A stretch of DNA of 64,000 nt, taken from contig NZ_PXZL01000009.1 of assembly GCF_003013405.1 (NCBI RefSeq), positions 81,011 through 145,010 on the forward strand, in the 5' to 3' direction. Position 1 is the first letter of the stretch; each line of letters starts with the position of its first letter. A model generated the notes under the pieces. That model saw only the letters and a program-made list of their open reading frames with translations, was not told where the DNA came from and did no database searches. The position numbers were made by a program, and so were the translations under genes. Below are positions 18,112-27,576 of the stretch, piece by piece. This stretch comes from Brevibacillus formosus. GTDB taxonomy: Bacteria; Bacillota; Bacilli; Brevibacillales; Brevibacillaceae.

Positions 18112-19413
18112 ATGAACAATCAGGAATGGATTGTGAGTTATGAGGAGTTTGTCCGAGAAACAATGTTGGGAAGCAAGGTGCCTGGAGCTGCAATTGGAGT
18201 GGCCAAACACGGACAGCTCGTTTATGCCAAAGGCTTCGGCTATCGAGATGTCGAGCAAGGTCAGGTAGTTACAGTTGATACTTTGTTCGGAATCGCTTCG
18301 ATTACGAAATCGTTCACCGCTATTGCGATCATGCAGCTACAGGAAGCCGGAAAACTGACGGTTGCCGATCCTGTTTCCCGTTATTTGCCAGAGTTTCATG
18401 TAAAAACGGGAAGTAAAACGGAAGCAATCACCATTCACAACTTTCTAACCCATTCCTCAGGTTTGCCGCCATTATCTTGCGCCGATGAAGCACTCAAGCG
18501 TGGGATGAACACCTATGAGGAATTGATGACCTATATGGCACAACTGGATTTTCCTTTATTGGGTGTACCAGGTACGGAGTTCAGTTATTCCAATGATGGC
18601 TATACGCTACTGGGAGCAATTGTTGAGCGGGCTAGCGGCAAGCCATATTCGACTTATGTGAAGGAGCATATTCTCCAACCAGCGGGAATGAAGCATAGTT
18701 GCTTTTCTTTGGTGGAGTGGCACGGGTACGAGGATAGAACACCGCTATTTGAGACACCGCCGTTTCAATCCTCCGGCGGATTAAAATCAACGCTCACCGA
18801 CATGATGAGATACACCGAGCTGTTTCGAACAAAAGGTTTGATTGGCAAGGAACGAATTCTTCGCGCGGAAAGTGTGCAGCAGATGACCACCCCTTATTTC
18901 CGATGTGAACATAACCAATATTACGGGTATGGTGTAGCGATTACACCCAATTTCTACGGTGCTGTGATGCTGGGCCATAGCGGTAGAGAGAAAGGGATCC
19001 AAGCCTGCATGAGCATCATCCCCGAGAACGGATTGGCTGCCGTGGTGCTCACCAATCTCAGCGGTTCGCCGGCTGCCGCATTGGCACATGGCACGTTTCA
19101 CTGCATCGAAAATCGTCCGGCGAAATCAACGCATGTCACGTATAAGGAATATGACCTTCCAACAGATCGTCTGCTTGAATATGCGGGCGAGTACGGCTCA
19201 ATGGAAGGAATTCATCTTCAGGTAAGCGTGGATGCAGGCACGTTGATCGTAACGGTCGATCATTCGGACTCATTCTCTTTAAAAGCGATCGACGAAGACG
19301 TTTTTCTCGCGAACGTTGACGGGTCGGATCAAACCGTACGCTTTATACGAGACGGAAATCAAACGGTAATTCGTATGATGGGCTCCTATCGCCAAATTCC
19401 CAAGCGAGTTTAG
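18112..19413 (+). CDS. Serine beta-lactamase-fold hydrolase, paralogue of 762-2198
   Basis: This 433-residue serine hydrolase has SITK near residue 64, YSN near residue 161 and HSGREKG near residue 289. It is close to the protein encoded at 762-2198 along its length, including the start (NNQEW against NNEWM) and the GFGxRDVEQ segment. No signal peptide is seen. It lies between a peptide-binding lipoprotein and the permeases, so it probably acts on the imported peptide in the cytoplasm. Members of this fold include D-stereospecific aminopeptidases and amidases, which would fit with the epimerase at the end of the operon, but the specificity is inferred from context only. The ribosome site is gaggag ahead of ATG 18112. 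Confidence 0.85.
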   Translation: MNNQEWIVSYEEFVRETMLGSKVPGAAIGVAKHGQLVYAKGFGYRDVEQGQVVTVDTLFGIASITKSFTAIAIMQLQEAGKLTVADPVSRYLPEFHVKTGSKTEAITIHNFLTHSSGLPPLSCADEALKRGMNTYEELMTYMAQLDFPLLGVPGTEFSYSNDGYTLLGAIVERASGKPYSTYVKEHILQPAGMKHSCFSLVEWHGYEDRTPLFETPPFQSSGGLKSTLTDMMRYTELFRTKGLIGKERILRAESVQQMTTPYFRCEHNQYYGYGVAITPNFYGAVMLGHSGREKGIQACMSIIPENGLAAVVLTNLSGSPAAALAHGTFHCIENRPAKSTHVTYKEYDLPTDRLLEYAGEYGSMEGIHLQVSVDAGTLIVTVDHSDSFSLKAIDEDVFLANVDGSDQTVRFIRDGNQTVIRMMGSYRQIPKRV

Positions 19414-19459
19414 CCGTAAGCAATGAATACGCATCCTGAAAGAGAGGAGGGAACGAATC

Positions 19460-20398
19460 ATGAAACAGTATTTGTTGAATCGGATGCTATCAGGAGTGAT
19501 TGTCCTCCTCGGCATTTCCATCTTTTCGTTTGCGCTCGTTCATTTTATTCCTGGAGATCCGGTACGGATCATGTTAGGGGAAAAGGCTACAAAAGCACAA
19601 GTGGAACAGTTACGTGAACAAATGGGGCTAAATCACCCCCTTCCTCAGCAGTACCTGACCTACATGGAAAAAGTCATCCAAGGGGATTTCGGGACTTCCT
19701 TACAAACGGAAAGGCCTGTCATCGCGGAAATATTGGAACGGTTTCCGGCAACGGCCAAGCTAGCCTTCGCTGGGATTGGCATCGCGGTCGTGATTGGCTT
19801 AACGATGGGAATTATCGCTGCGAAATACAAGAATACGCTCTTGGACTTTATGCTGATGGCGGCAGCTTCGATCGGATTATCACTCCCGAGCTTCTGGCTG
19901 GGGTTAATCGTAATCATGTTATTTTCCGTGCAATTAGGCTGGTTTCCAATCGCGGGTGGTACGGGATGGAAGGATCTTGTTTTGCCTGCTTGTACCTTGG
20001 GCGTCTTGTCTTCCGCGATGATCAGCCGACTGACGCGTTCAGGTATGGTCGAAGTGCTTTCCCATGATTACATTCGAACGGCACGGGCCAAGGGCTTGAG
20101 GGAGACGATCATCCTATTCCGGCACGCCCTGTGCAATGTCATGATTCCTGTTGTTACGGTGGTAGGCTTGCAAATCGCGACTCTGCTGGGCGGTGCGGTT
20201 ATCATCGAGCAAGTGTTCAACTGGCCTGGGATCGGCACATTGGCTATCCGTGCGATTTCAGCCCGTGATTTTCCGATGATTCAGGGCATTGTGCTGCTTA
20301 TGGGCTTCGTCTACGTCGTGGTAAATATGATGGTCGACCTGCTCTATGGTTTGATTGATCCGCGTGTCGACCTTATTGCGGAAAAGGAGGGGCGGTAA
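19460..20398 (+). CDS. Peptide ABC transporter permease, DppB/OppB type
   Basis: This 312-residue inner-membrane permease of the binding-protein-dependent transport family has an N-terminal membrane segment with SIFSFALVHFIPGDP, the signature of DppB/OppB-type subunits. The EAA loop reads RTARAKGLRETIILFRHALC, and five further hydrophobic segments follow. It pairs with the DppC-type subunit encoded next. The ATG at 19460 has gagaggagg upstream. Confidence 0.93.
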   Translation: MKQYLLNRMLSGVIVLLGISIFSFALVHFIPGDPVRIMLGEKATKAQVEQLREQMGLNHPLPQQYLTYMEKVIQGDFGTSLQTERPVIAEILERFPATAKLAFAGIGIAVVIGLTMGIIAAKYKNTLLDFMLMAAASIGLSLPSFWLGLIVIMLFSVQLGWFPIAGGTGWKDLVLPACTLGVLSSAMISRLTRSGMVEVLSHDYIRTARAKGLRETIILFRHALCNVMIPVVTVVGLQIATLLGGAVIIEQVFNWPGIGTLAIRAISARDFPMIQGIVLLMGFVYVVVNMMVDLLYGLIDPRVDLIAEKEGR

Positions 20399-20399
20399 C

Positions 20400-21293
20400 T
20401 TGAATGAGGTGAGCAAAACCGCCGTACATGGAGCGACACATGCCAAATCCCCAATTTTTCCCGAGTTTGCATTTTGGGGGAAAATCAAGAAACAACGAGC
20501 AGCAAAACTAAGCTTGGTGGTGCTTTTACTCATTTCTGCGATTGGAATCGTCGGGCCTTGGATCGCTCCTTATGACCCTACTGAAAGTAACTACGATGCC
20601 TTTTTGCAAGGCCCGTCTGCCAAGCATGTTCTCGGAACGGATGCGATCGGCCGCGATTTGCTTTCCCGTATTTTATACGGAACACGCGTTACGCTTGTGG
20701 TTGCTGTCATGGCAGTCGGCATCACAGTAGCGGCAGGAACGATGATTGGTGTCATCAGTGCATATGTGGGAGGATTTATTGATCACCTGCTCATGCGGAT
20801 TATGGATATTTTGCTCGCCTTGCCTGGGATCATTTTGGCCTTGGCCATTGTCGCGGCTCTTGGACCGAGTCAAACCAATGCGATGATCGCAATCGGTATT
20901 TCTTCGATTCCGAGCTTTGCGCGTCTGACCAGAGCAGCGACGCTCGTCATCATGTCGTCTGGATATGTGGAGGCCAGCAGATCGATCGGGACGCCGAGCT
21001 GGTGGATCATTCTTTTTCAGGTGCTCCCCAATATTACGAATGTATTGTTCGTTTACATGACACTGTTCGTCGGGGGAGCGATTCTCGATACGGCTGCATT
21101 GGGCTTTATCGGCTTGGGCGCACAGCCACCGACTCCCGAATGGGGGACCATGCTCAATGAAGGAAAAGATTATTTGTCCGATGCCTGGTGGCTTGCGACA
21201 TACCCGGGATTGGCCATCACGATCGTCGTGTTGGCAGTAAACCGGTTGGGAGATGCCTTGCGTGATATTTTTGATCCTCGTACGCAAAAGTAA
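20400..21293 (+). CDS. Peptide ABC transporter permease, DppC/OppC type
   Basis: This ~297-residue permease partner has the family N-terminal motif PYDPTESNYDAFLQGPSAKH, then LGTDAIGRDLLSRILYGTR, and an EAA loop VEASRSIGTPSWWIIFQ-like segment. Six membrane segments are expected. The TTG at 20400 follows aaaaggagg at good spacing and sits directly after the DppB stop codon; the longer open frame from 20355 overlaps dppB and lacks a ribosome site. With the preceding permease it forms the membrane channel of the importer. Confidence 0.92.
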   Translation: MNEVSKTAVHGATHAKSPIFPEFAFWGKIKKQRAAKLSLVVLLLISAIGIVGPWIAPYDPTESNYDAFLQGPSAKHVLGTDAIGRDLLSRILYGTRVTLVVAVMAVGITVAAGTMIGVISAYVGGFIDHLLMRIMDILLALPGIILALAIVAALGPSQTNAMIAIGISSIPSFARLTRAATLVIMSSGYVEASRSIGTPSWWIILFQVLPNITNVLFVYMTLFVGGAILDTAALGFIGLGAQPPTPEWGTMLNEGKDYLSDAWWLATYPGLAITIVVLAVNRLGDALRDIFDPRTQK

Positions 21294-21329
21294 AAGGCCA
21301 ATAAGAGGATTGGAGAGGGGGTTCCCTAT

Positions 21330-22325
21330 ATGGACAATGTATTGGAAGTGACAGGGCTGACAACCCGGTTCTCGAAGGAGTCGGGTACGATTACGGTTGT
21401 AGATCAGCTTGATTTGCATGTAAAAAAAGGGGAGACACTCGGAATTGTCGGAGAGTCGGGGTGCGGCAAGAGCGTCACTTCGCTCTCGCTCATGCGACTG
21501 TTGGACAATAATGCCGCTTTGACTGGAAGCATTCGATTGAACGGGAAAGAAGTGCTTGCGCTGAGTGAAGCCGAGATGCGCAGTCTCAGAGGCAAGGAAA
21601 TGGCGATGATTTTTCAGGAACCGATGCATTCGTTAAATCCGGTGTTGACGATCGGCCGACAAATCAGTGAGGTACTTCACGAGCATGAGGGTAAAAGCAA
21701 AGCGGCGGTTAAGCAACGGGTACTGGATTTGCTTACTGTGGTGGGCATTTCCCGAGCCGAAGAGATTTACAGGGATTATCCGCACCGTTTGTCAGGCGGA
21801 ATGAGGCAGCGGGTGATGATTGCCATGGCGATCGCATGCAATCCGTCATTACTGATCGCTGATGAACCGACGACCGCATTGGACGTGACCATTCAAGCGC
21901 AAATCTTGAATCTGATCAAAAAAATCAGAAGGGATATCGGCATGTCAGTGATCATGATTACGCATGATCTAGGAGTGGTCGCTGAAATGTGCGACCGCGT
22001 CATGGTAATGTATGCGGGACAAGCGATTGAAACAGCGGACGTACGGTCGTTGCTGCGCAATCCGAAGCACCCGTACACCGTGGGCTTGCTCCAATCGACG
22101 CCAAGGCAACGCGCAAAGAGACTCCACAGCATAAAAGGCAGTGTGCCGACACCGGAAAACAAACCCAATGGGTGCCGGTTTGCCCCGCGATGCGATAGAG
22201 TGATGGAGATATGTTGGGAGCGGAATCCTGTGCTCCGCCCAGTGGATCAGTATTCTTCTTGTCGATGCTGGTTATTTACCCAAGACAAGGGTCATGAACA
22301 GGAAAGCTCGGTGGTAGGTGGATGA
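21330..22325 (+). CDS. Peptide ABC transporter ATP-binding protein, DppD/OppD type
   Basis: This 331-residue ATPase has Walker A GESGCGKS, signature LSGGMRQR and Walker [13 protein letters not shown]. The C-terminal oligopeptide extension starts at [17 protein letters not shown] and contains the cysteine-rich [15 protein letters not shown] segment typical of DppD/OppD. It energises peptide uptake as a heterodimer with the next product. The stop overlaps the next ATG (ATGA), showing coupling. Confidence 0.93.
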   Translation: MDNVLEVTGLTTRFSKESGTITVVDQLDLHVKKGETLGIVGESGCGKSVTSLSLMRLLDNNAALTGSIRLNGKEVLALSEAEMRSLRGKEMAMIFQEPMHSLNPVLTIGRQISEVLHEHEGKSKAAVKQRVLDLLTVVGISRAEEIYRDYPHRLSGGMRQRVMIAMAIACNPSLLIADEPTTALDVTIQAQILNLIKKIRRDIGMSVIMITHDLGVVAEMCDRVMVMYAGQAIETADVRSLLRNPKHPYTVGLLQSTPRQRAKRLHSIKGSVPTPENKPNGCRFAPRCDRVMEICWERNPVLRPVDQYSSCRCWLFTQDKGHEQESSVVGG

Positions 22326-23305
22326 CGACTCCAATCTTGGAAGTGAAAGGGCTGCGAAAGCTGTTTCGCTTGAAAAAAGGGTGGTTTCAACAACCGCATT
22401 ATGTTCATGCTCTAAACGGGATTGATGTGAGCGTCTATGAAGGAGAAACGCTGGGGATTGTCGGGGAGTCAGGCTGCGGAAAGTCTACACTGGGAAAATG
22501 TATTCTGCGTTTGCTGGAGCCGGTCCAAGGTGAAATTCGTTTCCAAGGTAACGAAATAGGAAAAATGAACAAAAATGAAATGCGTGCAGTAAGGCGAAAT
22601 ATGCAAATGGTTTTTCAAAATGCATTTGAAACGTTGAACCCGAAATTAACGATCGGGCACATCTTGACGGAACCGCTGATTTCGCACGGTATTCCCCGAG
22701 AGCAGCGACAAGCGCTGCTGGAAGAAACGATTGAGATTGTCGGCATGAGCAAGCAGCATCTCTCTCGCTATCCTCACGAATTTTCCGGAGGGCAAAGACA
22801 ACGAATTGGCATCGCCCGCGCCCTGATTCTTCGGCCAAAGCTGATTATCGCAGATGAGCCTGTCTCCGCACTAGATGTGTCGATTCAATCGCAAATCCTT
22901 AATTTGCTGCAGGATTTGCAAGAACAATTTTCCTTGACCTATATCTTCATTTCGCATGATTTGAGCGTAGTTGAGCACATTGCCGATAAAGTGGCGGTCA
23001 TGTATTTAGGTGAAATCATCGAGTATGCTGAGAAAGAGAAGCTGTTTGGACGACCGCTGCATCCCTATACACAAGCATTGCTTTCAGCCAAACCTGTTAC
23101 CGATCCGGATGATACACGAGAGCAAATTGTGTTGTCGGGAGATCTCCCGTCTCCGTCTAATCCGCCGGTGGGATGTAAATTTCATCCACGCTGCCGTTCC
23201 AGCATGGAAATATGCAAAGTCGAATTGCCAAAGCTGTGTGAAATAGAAGGGCAAAAGGTCGCTTGTCATCTCTACCAATCATATCCCGCAATCGATCCTT
23301 CTTAG
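22322..23305 (+). CDS. Peptide ABC transporter ATP-binding protein, DppF/OppF type
   Basis: This 327-residue ATPase has Walker [10 protein letters not shown], signature FSGGQRQR, Walker B LIIADEPVSALD, and the C-terminal oligopeptide extension RPLHPYTQALLSAKP with GCKFHPRCRSSMEIC. It is the partner of the DppD-type subunit, whose stop codon it overlaps by 4 bp. Together, 16440-23305 encode a full peptide importer interrupted only by one hydrolase gene. Confidence 0.93.
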   Translation: MTTPILEVKGLRKLFRLKKGWFQQPHYVHALNGIDVSVYEGETLGIVGESGCGKSTLGKCILRLLEPVQGEIRFQGNEIGKMNKNEMRAVRRNMQMVFQNAFETLNPKLTIGHILTEPLISHGIPREQRQALLEETIEIVGMSKQHLSRYPHEFSGGQRQRIGIARALILRPKLIIADEPVSALDVSIQSQILNLLQDLQEQFSLTYIFISHDLSVVEHIADKVAVMYLGEIIEYAEKEKLFGRPLHPYTQALLSAKPVTDPDDTREQIVLSGDLPSPSNPPVGCKFHPRCRSSMEICKVELPKLCEIEGQKVACHLYQSYPAIDPS

Positions 23306-23387
23306 AGCAAGATGACAGATCTCCAGTCCATCCTGTGGAGCAGTCGTTTGGATGAAAACACGGTACATCGGAAAAAGGAGGATCGAA

Positions 23388-24242
23388 ATGTTTGATCTTG
23401 GAATCCCGTTTAAAAAAATGAATGGCTGTGGCAACGACTTTATTGTGGTAGACAATCGCGATGGCCTGTTGAACGAGGTTGCGCTTTCAGCCTTTGTCCA
23501 AAATGTATGCAGGCGAGGCACTTCAATCGGTGCGGATGGGTTCATGCTGCTGGAGAACTCAAGCATCGCCGATTTTAAGATGAGGTATTTTAACGCAGAT
23601 GGCAGTGAAGGAGAAATGTGCGGCAATGGTGCAAGGTGCATGTCGCGCTTTGCTTATCACATCGGAGCAGCCAAGACGAAGATGAGCTTCGAAACGATGG
23701 CTGGCATCTATCAGGCAGAGCTCAATCAGAACGGCGTGAAGGTCAAGTTCCCCGACGTTCAATTGCAAGCACTGGAGCTAAATCAACCATATGAATGGGA
23801 CGGACCGAGCGGCGTCTACCACTATGGTGTTGTCGGAGTTCCCCACACGGTCTGGTTTGTCGAAAATGTTTTCGCGATAGCGGACGACCAGCTTAGAGAT
23901 TGGGGACGAATGGTCAGAAATGATTTACAGCGGTTTCCCAATGGTACTAATGTAAATTTTGTGGAACGGATTGATCGGCAAACGCTTAGCATCAGAACCT
24001 ATGAGCGCGGAGTAGAGGCAGAAACCTACGCGTGCGGTTCCGGATCGACTGCTGCTGCAATCATTGCTGGTATTTTAGGACATGTAGACACTTCTGTGAA
24101 CCTGCTTACTCGAGGGGGACCACTTAAAATTTCTTACCATCTCTCAGATTATGCTGCCGATTCCGTTTATTTGGAAGGCAACTCAAAGCTGGTAGCAGAA
24201 GGACATTTATTGCCCGATGCATGGAGCACGATGATGAAATAG
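23388..24242 (+). CDS. Diaminopimelate-epimerase-fold (DapF-like) amino acid epimerase
   Basis: This ~284-residue PLP-independent epimerase of the DapF fold starts at ATG 23388, which follows aaaggagg by 6 bases. Both catalytic cysteines are present: GNGARCMSRF near residue 84 and YACGSGSTAA near residue 214. The N-terminal KMNGCGNDF motif and RxYERGVEAET are typical of DapF. It could be true diaminopimelate epimerase of lysine and cell-wall synthesis. Its place as last gene of a peptide import and hydrolysis operon, rather than with lysine genes, makes a role in converting a D- or L-residue released from the imported peptide equally plausible. A strong terminator follows. Confidence 0.85.
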   Translation: MFDLGIPFKKMNGCGNDFIVVDNRDGLLNEVALSAFVQNVCRRGTSIGADGFMLLENSSIADFKMRYFNADGSEGEMCGNGARCMSRFAYHIGAAKTKMSFETMAGIYQAELNQNGVKVKFPDVQLQALELNQPYEWDGPSGVYHYGVVGVPHTVWFVENVFAIADDQLRDWGRMVRNDLQRFPNGTNVNFVERIDRQTLSIRTYERGVEAETYACGSGSTAAAIIAGILGHVDTSVNLLTRGGPLKISYHLSDYAADSVYLEGNSKLVAEGHLLPDAWSTMMK

Positions 24243-24253
24243 CCTCACGTCAT

Positions 24254-24302
24254 AAAACAGCTCACTCATTGGTATCTACCGCCAATGAAGTGAGCTGTTT
24301 TT
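24254..24302 (+). terminator. Terminator of the peptide uptake operon
   Basis: A near-perfect stem, aaaacagctcact(t)cattgg against ccaatgaagtgagctgtttt, ends in a T-run. It lies 12 bp after the epimerase stop and closes the TetR-led operon. Confidence 0.85.
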
Positions 24303-24379
24303 ATACTGCGAATAAGACACAAGGTGACATATTTACAGGTCTAAAATGGGTGGTAGATCAACGAAAGGAGTAACCACTC

Positions 24380-24934
24380 ATGACACGAAGAATCATATTA
24401 GATTTAGCCGTTACTTTAGATGGGTTTATTGAAGGGAAGAATGGAGAAGTTGATTGGTGCATAATGGACTCAGAGATGGGGTTTGTTCATTTCTTACATC
24501 AAATTGACACGATTCTATATGGAAGAAAAAGTTATGATTTATGGGGACAATTTACGCCGGAAAATGAACATACGCATAATGAAAAGGAGATTTGGTCATT
24601 GGTTCATAGTAAAGAAAAATATGTGTTTTCCAAGACACAAAAAGGGACTGATAATAAAGCAATATTCATCAACGATAATATTATTGAAGAAGTGAACCTA
24701 CTAAAGAATAAGCCTGGGAAAGACATCTGGCTATATGGTGGAGCAAGTCTTATTACAACATTTATCAATTTAGAGCTTGTAGATGAATTTCGCTTATCTG
24801 TTCACCCTGTTATTTTGGGAGAAGGAAAACCGTTGTTTATGGATATAAAACAGAGGTTGAATGTAAAATTGGTGAATACAAGAACGTTCTCCTCTGGCGT
24901 TGTGCAACTCATCTATCATTTGAACGGGAAGTAA
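24380..24934 (+). CDS. Dihydrofolate-reductase-like (RibD C-terminal domain) protein
   Basis: This 184-residue protein of the RibD-C/DHFR-like group (YyaP/YwjB type) has an N terminus RRIILDLAVTLDGFIEGKNG carrying the family substrate strand. DTILYGRKSYDLWG is the dinucleotide-binding segment, and DIWLYGGASLITTF and LSVHPVILGEGKPLF are the conserved later motifs. The product would be an NAD(P)H-dependent reductase of unknown substrate. The ATG follows aaaggagtaacc. Composition is visibly more A+T-rich than the operon before it. Confidence 0.88.
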   Translation: MTRRIILDLAVTLDGFIEGKNGEVDWCIMDSEMGFVHFLHQIDTILYGRKSYDLWGQFTPENEHTHNEKEIWSLVHSKEKYVFSKTQKGTDNKAIFINDNIIEEVNLLKNKPGKDIWLYGGASLITTFINLELVDEFRLSVHPVILGEGKPLFMDIKQRLNVKLVNTRTFSSGVVQLIYHLNGK

Positions 24935-24950
24935 TATATTTCAATCAAAC

Positions 24951-25030
24951 CAGCGGTGAGTCTAAGACTGTATTTTCAGGTCTTGGCTCGTTGCTGGTTT
25001 ATTTTTCTGAGTCAGTCCAAAACCAATGTT
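24951..25030 (+). repeat. Dispersed hairpin repeat, copy A
   Basis: An ~80-bp sequence starts CAGCGGTGAGTCTAAGACT and contains TTCAGGTCTT and GAGTCAG...AACCAAT blocks. It aligns without gaps with 39972-40051 (about 59 of 80 positions by hand). The first half folds into a stem (aaaccagc to gctggttt) with a T-rich tail, so it probably also ends the DHFR-like gene. Confidence 0.6.
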
Positions 25031-25146
25031 TATGAGGCTGGGGGCCAATAGATTGAAGAATCGATGGGGATCATGGTAGAATTTGTCACGAGATCATGTG
25101 TTTCTAAAACAGCTTTGACTAAATGTACCGGAGTGGAGATAAGACC

Positions 25147-26379
25147 ATGAAAACGGAAATCATGAATAGATTCATCTCTTACGCACAAGTTGATACACAA
25201 TCCGATGAAAACAGCGAAACTTGCCCTTCAACACCAGGGCAGCTTGTACTTGCCCAAATGCTTGTTGACGAACTGAAAGCCATCGGTATGCAGGAAGTTG
25301 CGATGGATTCGAACGGTTATGTAATGGCAACCCTACCGTCCAATACAGACAAAGAAATTCCCACAATCGGTTTTCTTGCTCATATGGATACGGCCACGGA
25401 TTTTACCGGGGCTGACGTGAAGCCGCAAGTCATTGAAAATTATAACGGAGAAGACATTGTCTTGAATGAAGCACAGAATATTGTCCTTTCGCCGCGCGAG
25501 TTTCCAGAGCTGGCTAGCTACAAAGGCCACACCTTAATCACGACAGACGGTACCACATTGCTAGGCGCTGATGATAAAGCTGGTATTGCCGAAATCATGA
25601 CCGCCATGGCTTATTTGATTCGCCATCCAGAACTGAAACACGGGAAAGTAAGAGTAGCCTTCACTCCGGATGAAGAAATCGGCAGAGGCCCTGATAAATT
25701 TGATGTGTCCGCCTTCGACGCAGTATATGCCTATACGATGGATGGCGGCCCTCTTGGCGGGATCGAGTACGAGAGCTTTAATGCTGCATCAGCCACTATT
25801 ACCTGTAAAGGGAAGAACGTTCACCCCGGATCGGCTAAAGGCAAAATGGTCAACGCTGCTAAAATAGCCATGGAGCTGCATGGAATGCTGCCGGTTGAGG
25901 AAACGCCTGAGGAGACGGAAGGCTACGAAGGCTTCTATCATCTGTTTTCCATTCAAGGTGACGTCGAGCAAACGCAGCTTCGTTATTTAATCCGGGATCA
26001 CGATCGTAATCGGTTTCAGGAGAGAAAGTCTGAACTGGCTCGTATCGTAGAAGAGTTACAGAAAAAATACGGAGAGAAGCGAATTGAGCTCGAAATCAAA
26101 GACGAATACTTCAACATGCGGGAAAAGATTGAGCCTGTAATGGAAGTAGTGGACATTGCTATACAAGCGCTCGAAAACCTCGGAATCGTGCCGAGTATTC
26201 AGCCGATTCGCGGTGGTACCGATGGCTCCCAGCTATCCTACATGGGGTTGCCAACACCGAATATTTTCACAGGCGGGGAAAACTACCACGGGCGGTTCGA
26301 ATATGTTTCCGTTGACAACATGATGCACGCTGTGAACACCATCATCGAAATCGTGAAGTTGTATGAGCAAAGAGCCTGA
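25147..26379 (+). CDS. pepT: Peptidase T (tripeptide aminopeptidase)
   Basis: This 410-residue M20-family zinc peptidase removes the N-terminal residue from tripeptides in the cytoplasm. Metal motifs are [10 protein letters not shown] near residue 80, [12 protein letters not shown] near 140, [14 protein letters not shown] near 173 with catalytic and ligand glutamates, TMDGGPLGG near 197, and [10 protein letters not shown] near 378. Length and motif order match PepT exactly. The ATG at 25147 has a ggagtggag ribosome site; the open frame from 25123 adds eight residues without one. It stands alone between non-coding stretches, so it is probably a general peptide-recycling enzyme rather than part of the preceding operon. 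Confidence 0.94.
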   Translation: MKTEIMNRFISYAQVDTQSDENSETCPSTPGQLVLAQMLVDELKAIGMQEVAMDSNGYVMATLPSNTDKEIPTIGFLAHMDTATDFTGADVKPQVIENYNGEDIVLNEAQNIVLSPREFPELASYKGHTLITTDGTTLLGADDKAGIAEIMTAMAYLIRHPELKHGKVRVAFTPDEEIGRGPDKFDVSAFDAVYAYTMDGGPLGGIEYESFNAASATITCKGKNVHPGSAKGKMVNAAKIAMELHGMLPVEETPEETEGYEGFYHLFSIQGDVEQTQLRYLIRDHDRNRFQERKSELARIVEELQKKYGEKRIELEIKDEYFNMREKIEPVMEVVDIAIQALENLGIVPSIQPIRGGTDGSQLSYMGLPTPNIFTGGENYHGRFEYVSVDNMMHAVNTIIEIVKLYEQRA

Positions 26380-26707
26380 TGGCGAGGTAGCCTTGTGATG
26401 ATATATGAAAGGAAAGTAAGTTAGCAGACTTATATCCAACTGACATTGAAGCAAAGCGAGCAAAGGGCGGATGTCTAGTAGAGTCGATTCGCCCTTTGTC
26501 ATGAGTCATTTTAAAACTGCTCTGCCTGCACGTACAAACTTACCTTGTCTAGGATTACAGTGGTGAATCTTCACCTATTGACACATCATACATTACGAAG
26601 ATATTATAGATATAATAAATCCATAATGGTTATAAAAAGCATCCAGAGCTTGTTATATAGCGATGATTTGCACCAGGAAATATTTTGATCAAGGGAGGCC
26701 GATAAGT
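26380..26707 (+). promoter_or_regulatory. Gene-free stretch with a hairpin and a promoter
   Basis: This 328-bp gap contains a hairpin at 26461-26498 (caaagggcg/cgccctttg), probably the pepT terminator although the T-tract is weak. A good sigma-A-type promoter follows: TTGACA at 26578-26583 and TATTAT at 26602-26607, 18 bp apart, which would transcribe the methyltransferase gene with a leader of ~100 bases. Nothing else was recognised. Confidence 0.55.
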
Positions 26708-27304
26708 ATGGGGAATATTTGGAATGAGCGTTATAATACTGACGAATATTACTACGGGGAAGAACCAAACGTATTTATTCAACAACAAGCTTTTCGCTTC
26801 GAACAATCTCAAAAAGTTATTGCGTTTGCAGAAGGTGAAGGCCGGAATGCCGCTTTTTTAGCAAAAGGGAATCTAGAAGTGACAGCCATTGACTATGCGG
26901 AAAGCGGATTGCAAAAAACGAAAAAACTGGCTCAGAAGCATGGCGTTCACGTACACACCCAAAAAATTGACTTGCTGGAGGAAGATGTCCCGCAAGAGGA
27001 ATATGACGCCGCGATTATGGTATATGGACATTTTCATAAAGACGCTCAGACCACGGTTCTTAATAAAATGAAAAAGGCGATAAAGCCCAAAGGAATTCTC
27101 ATGCTTGAGGTATTCTCCGAGAAACAACTACAGTATGGTACGGGCGGACCTTCAGAGCTTGAACTGCTATATGACCCCAAAGAAATCCTTGATTGGTGCG
27201 AAGGGCATGAGGTGATCCATTTCTTCTATGGCGAACAAGAGCGTGTGGCAGGAAAGGCACACACTGGATTAGCCCATGTTATCCAGCTTGTATTAAGAAA
27301 ATGA
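26708..27304 (+). CDS. SAM-dependent methyltransferase (class I)
   Basis: This 198-residue class I methyltransferase has the start MGNIWNERY...YYYGEEPNVF, typical of the TehB-like/small-molecule methyltransferase group. The SAM-binding motif I is FAEGEGRNAAFLA near residue 45, and motif II with the acidic ribose ligand is VTAIDYAESGL near 65. YDAAIMVYGHF is the motif IV strand, followed by KPKGILMLEVFS. The substrate is unknown. ATG 26708 follows caagggagg and a promoter lies ~100 bp upstream. A terminator follows. Confidence 0.87.
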   Translation: MGNIWNERYNTDEYYYGEEPNVFIQQQAFRFEQSQKVIAFAEGEGRNAAFLAKGNLEVTAIDYAESGLQKTKKLAQKHGVHVHTQKIDLLEEDVPQEEYDAAIMVYGHFHKDAQTTVLNKMKKAIKPKGILMLEVFSEKQLQYGTGGPSELELLYDPKEILDWCEGHEVIHFFYGEQERVAGKAHTGLAHVIQLVLRK

Positions 27305-27344
27305 TAGAGAATCATCGTAAGTGAATTTGAACCGATTTCGTACT

Positions 27345-27385
27345 AAAAGCCCACATTCCGTTACGGGAGAAAAGTGGGCTTTTTG
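27345..27385 (+). terminator. Terminator after the methyltransferase gene
   Basis: The perfect 10-bp stem aaaagcccac/gtgggctttt is followed by further T residues. Confidence 0.85.
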
Positions 27386-27576
27386 TAATGGATCGAATGG
27401 AAGTTCATGCAGGAAAGCGGCTAACGAGCTGGTGAGAAGATCATAATCTACACGGTCCATGCATACGTTAGAATCAGCATAAAATAGAAAATGAAAGAGT
27501 TCATATATTTTATCGTGTTTATACGATGCCACTGGCGACTGTCCATAATCCTTACCATGAAAAAAGCAAAAAGATG

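Noticed and set aside
20673..21629. Antisense frame of 318 codons opposite the permease and ATPase genes
   Set aside because: It spans two well-supported transport genes and the product is rich in His, Arg and Gln without any recognisable domain.
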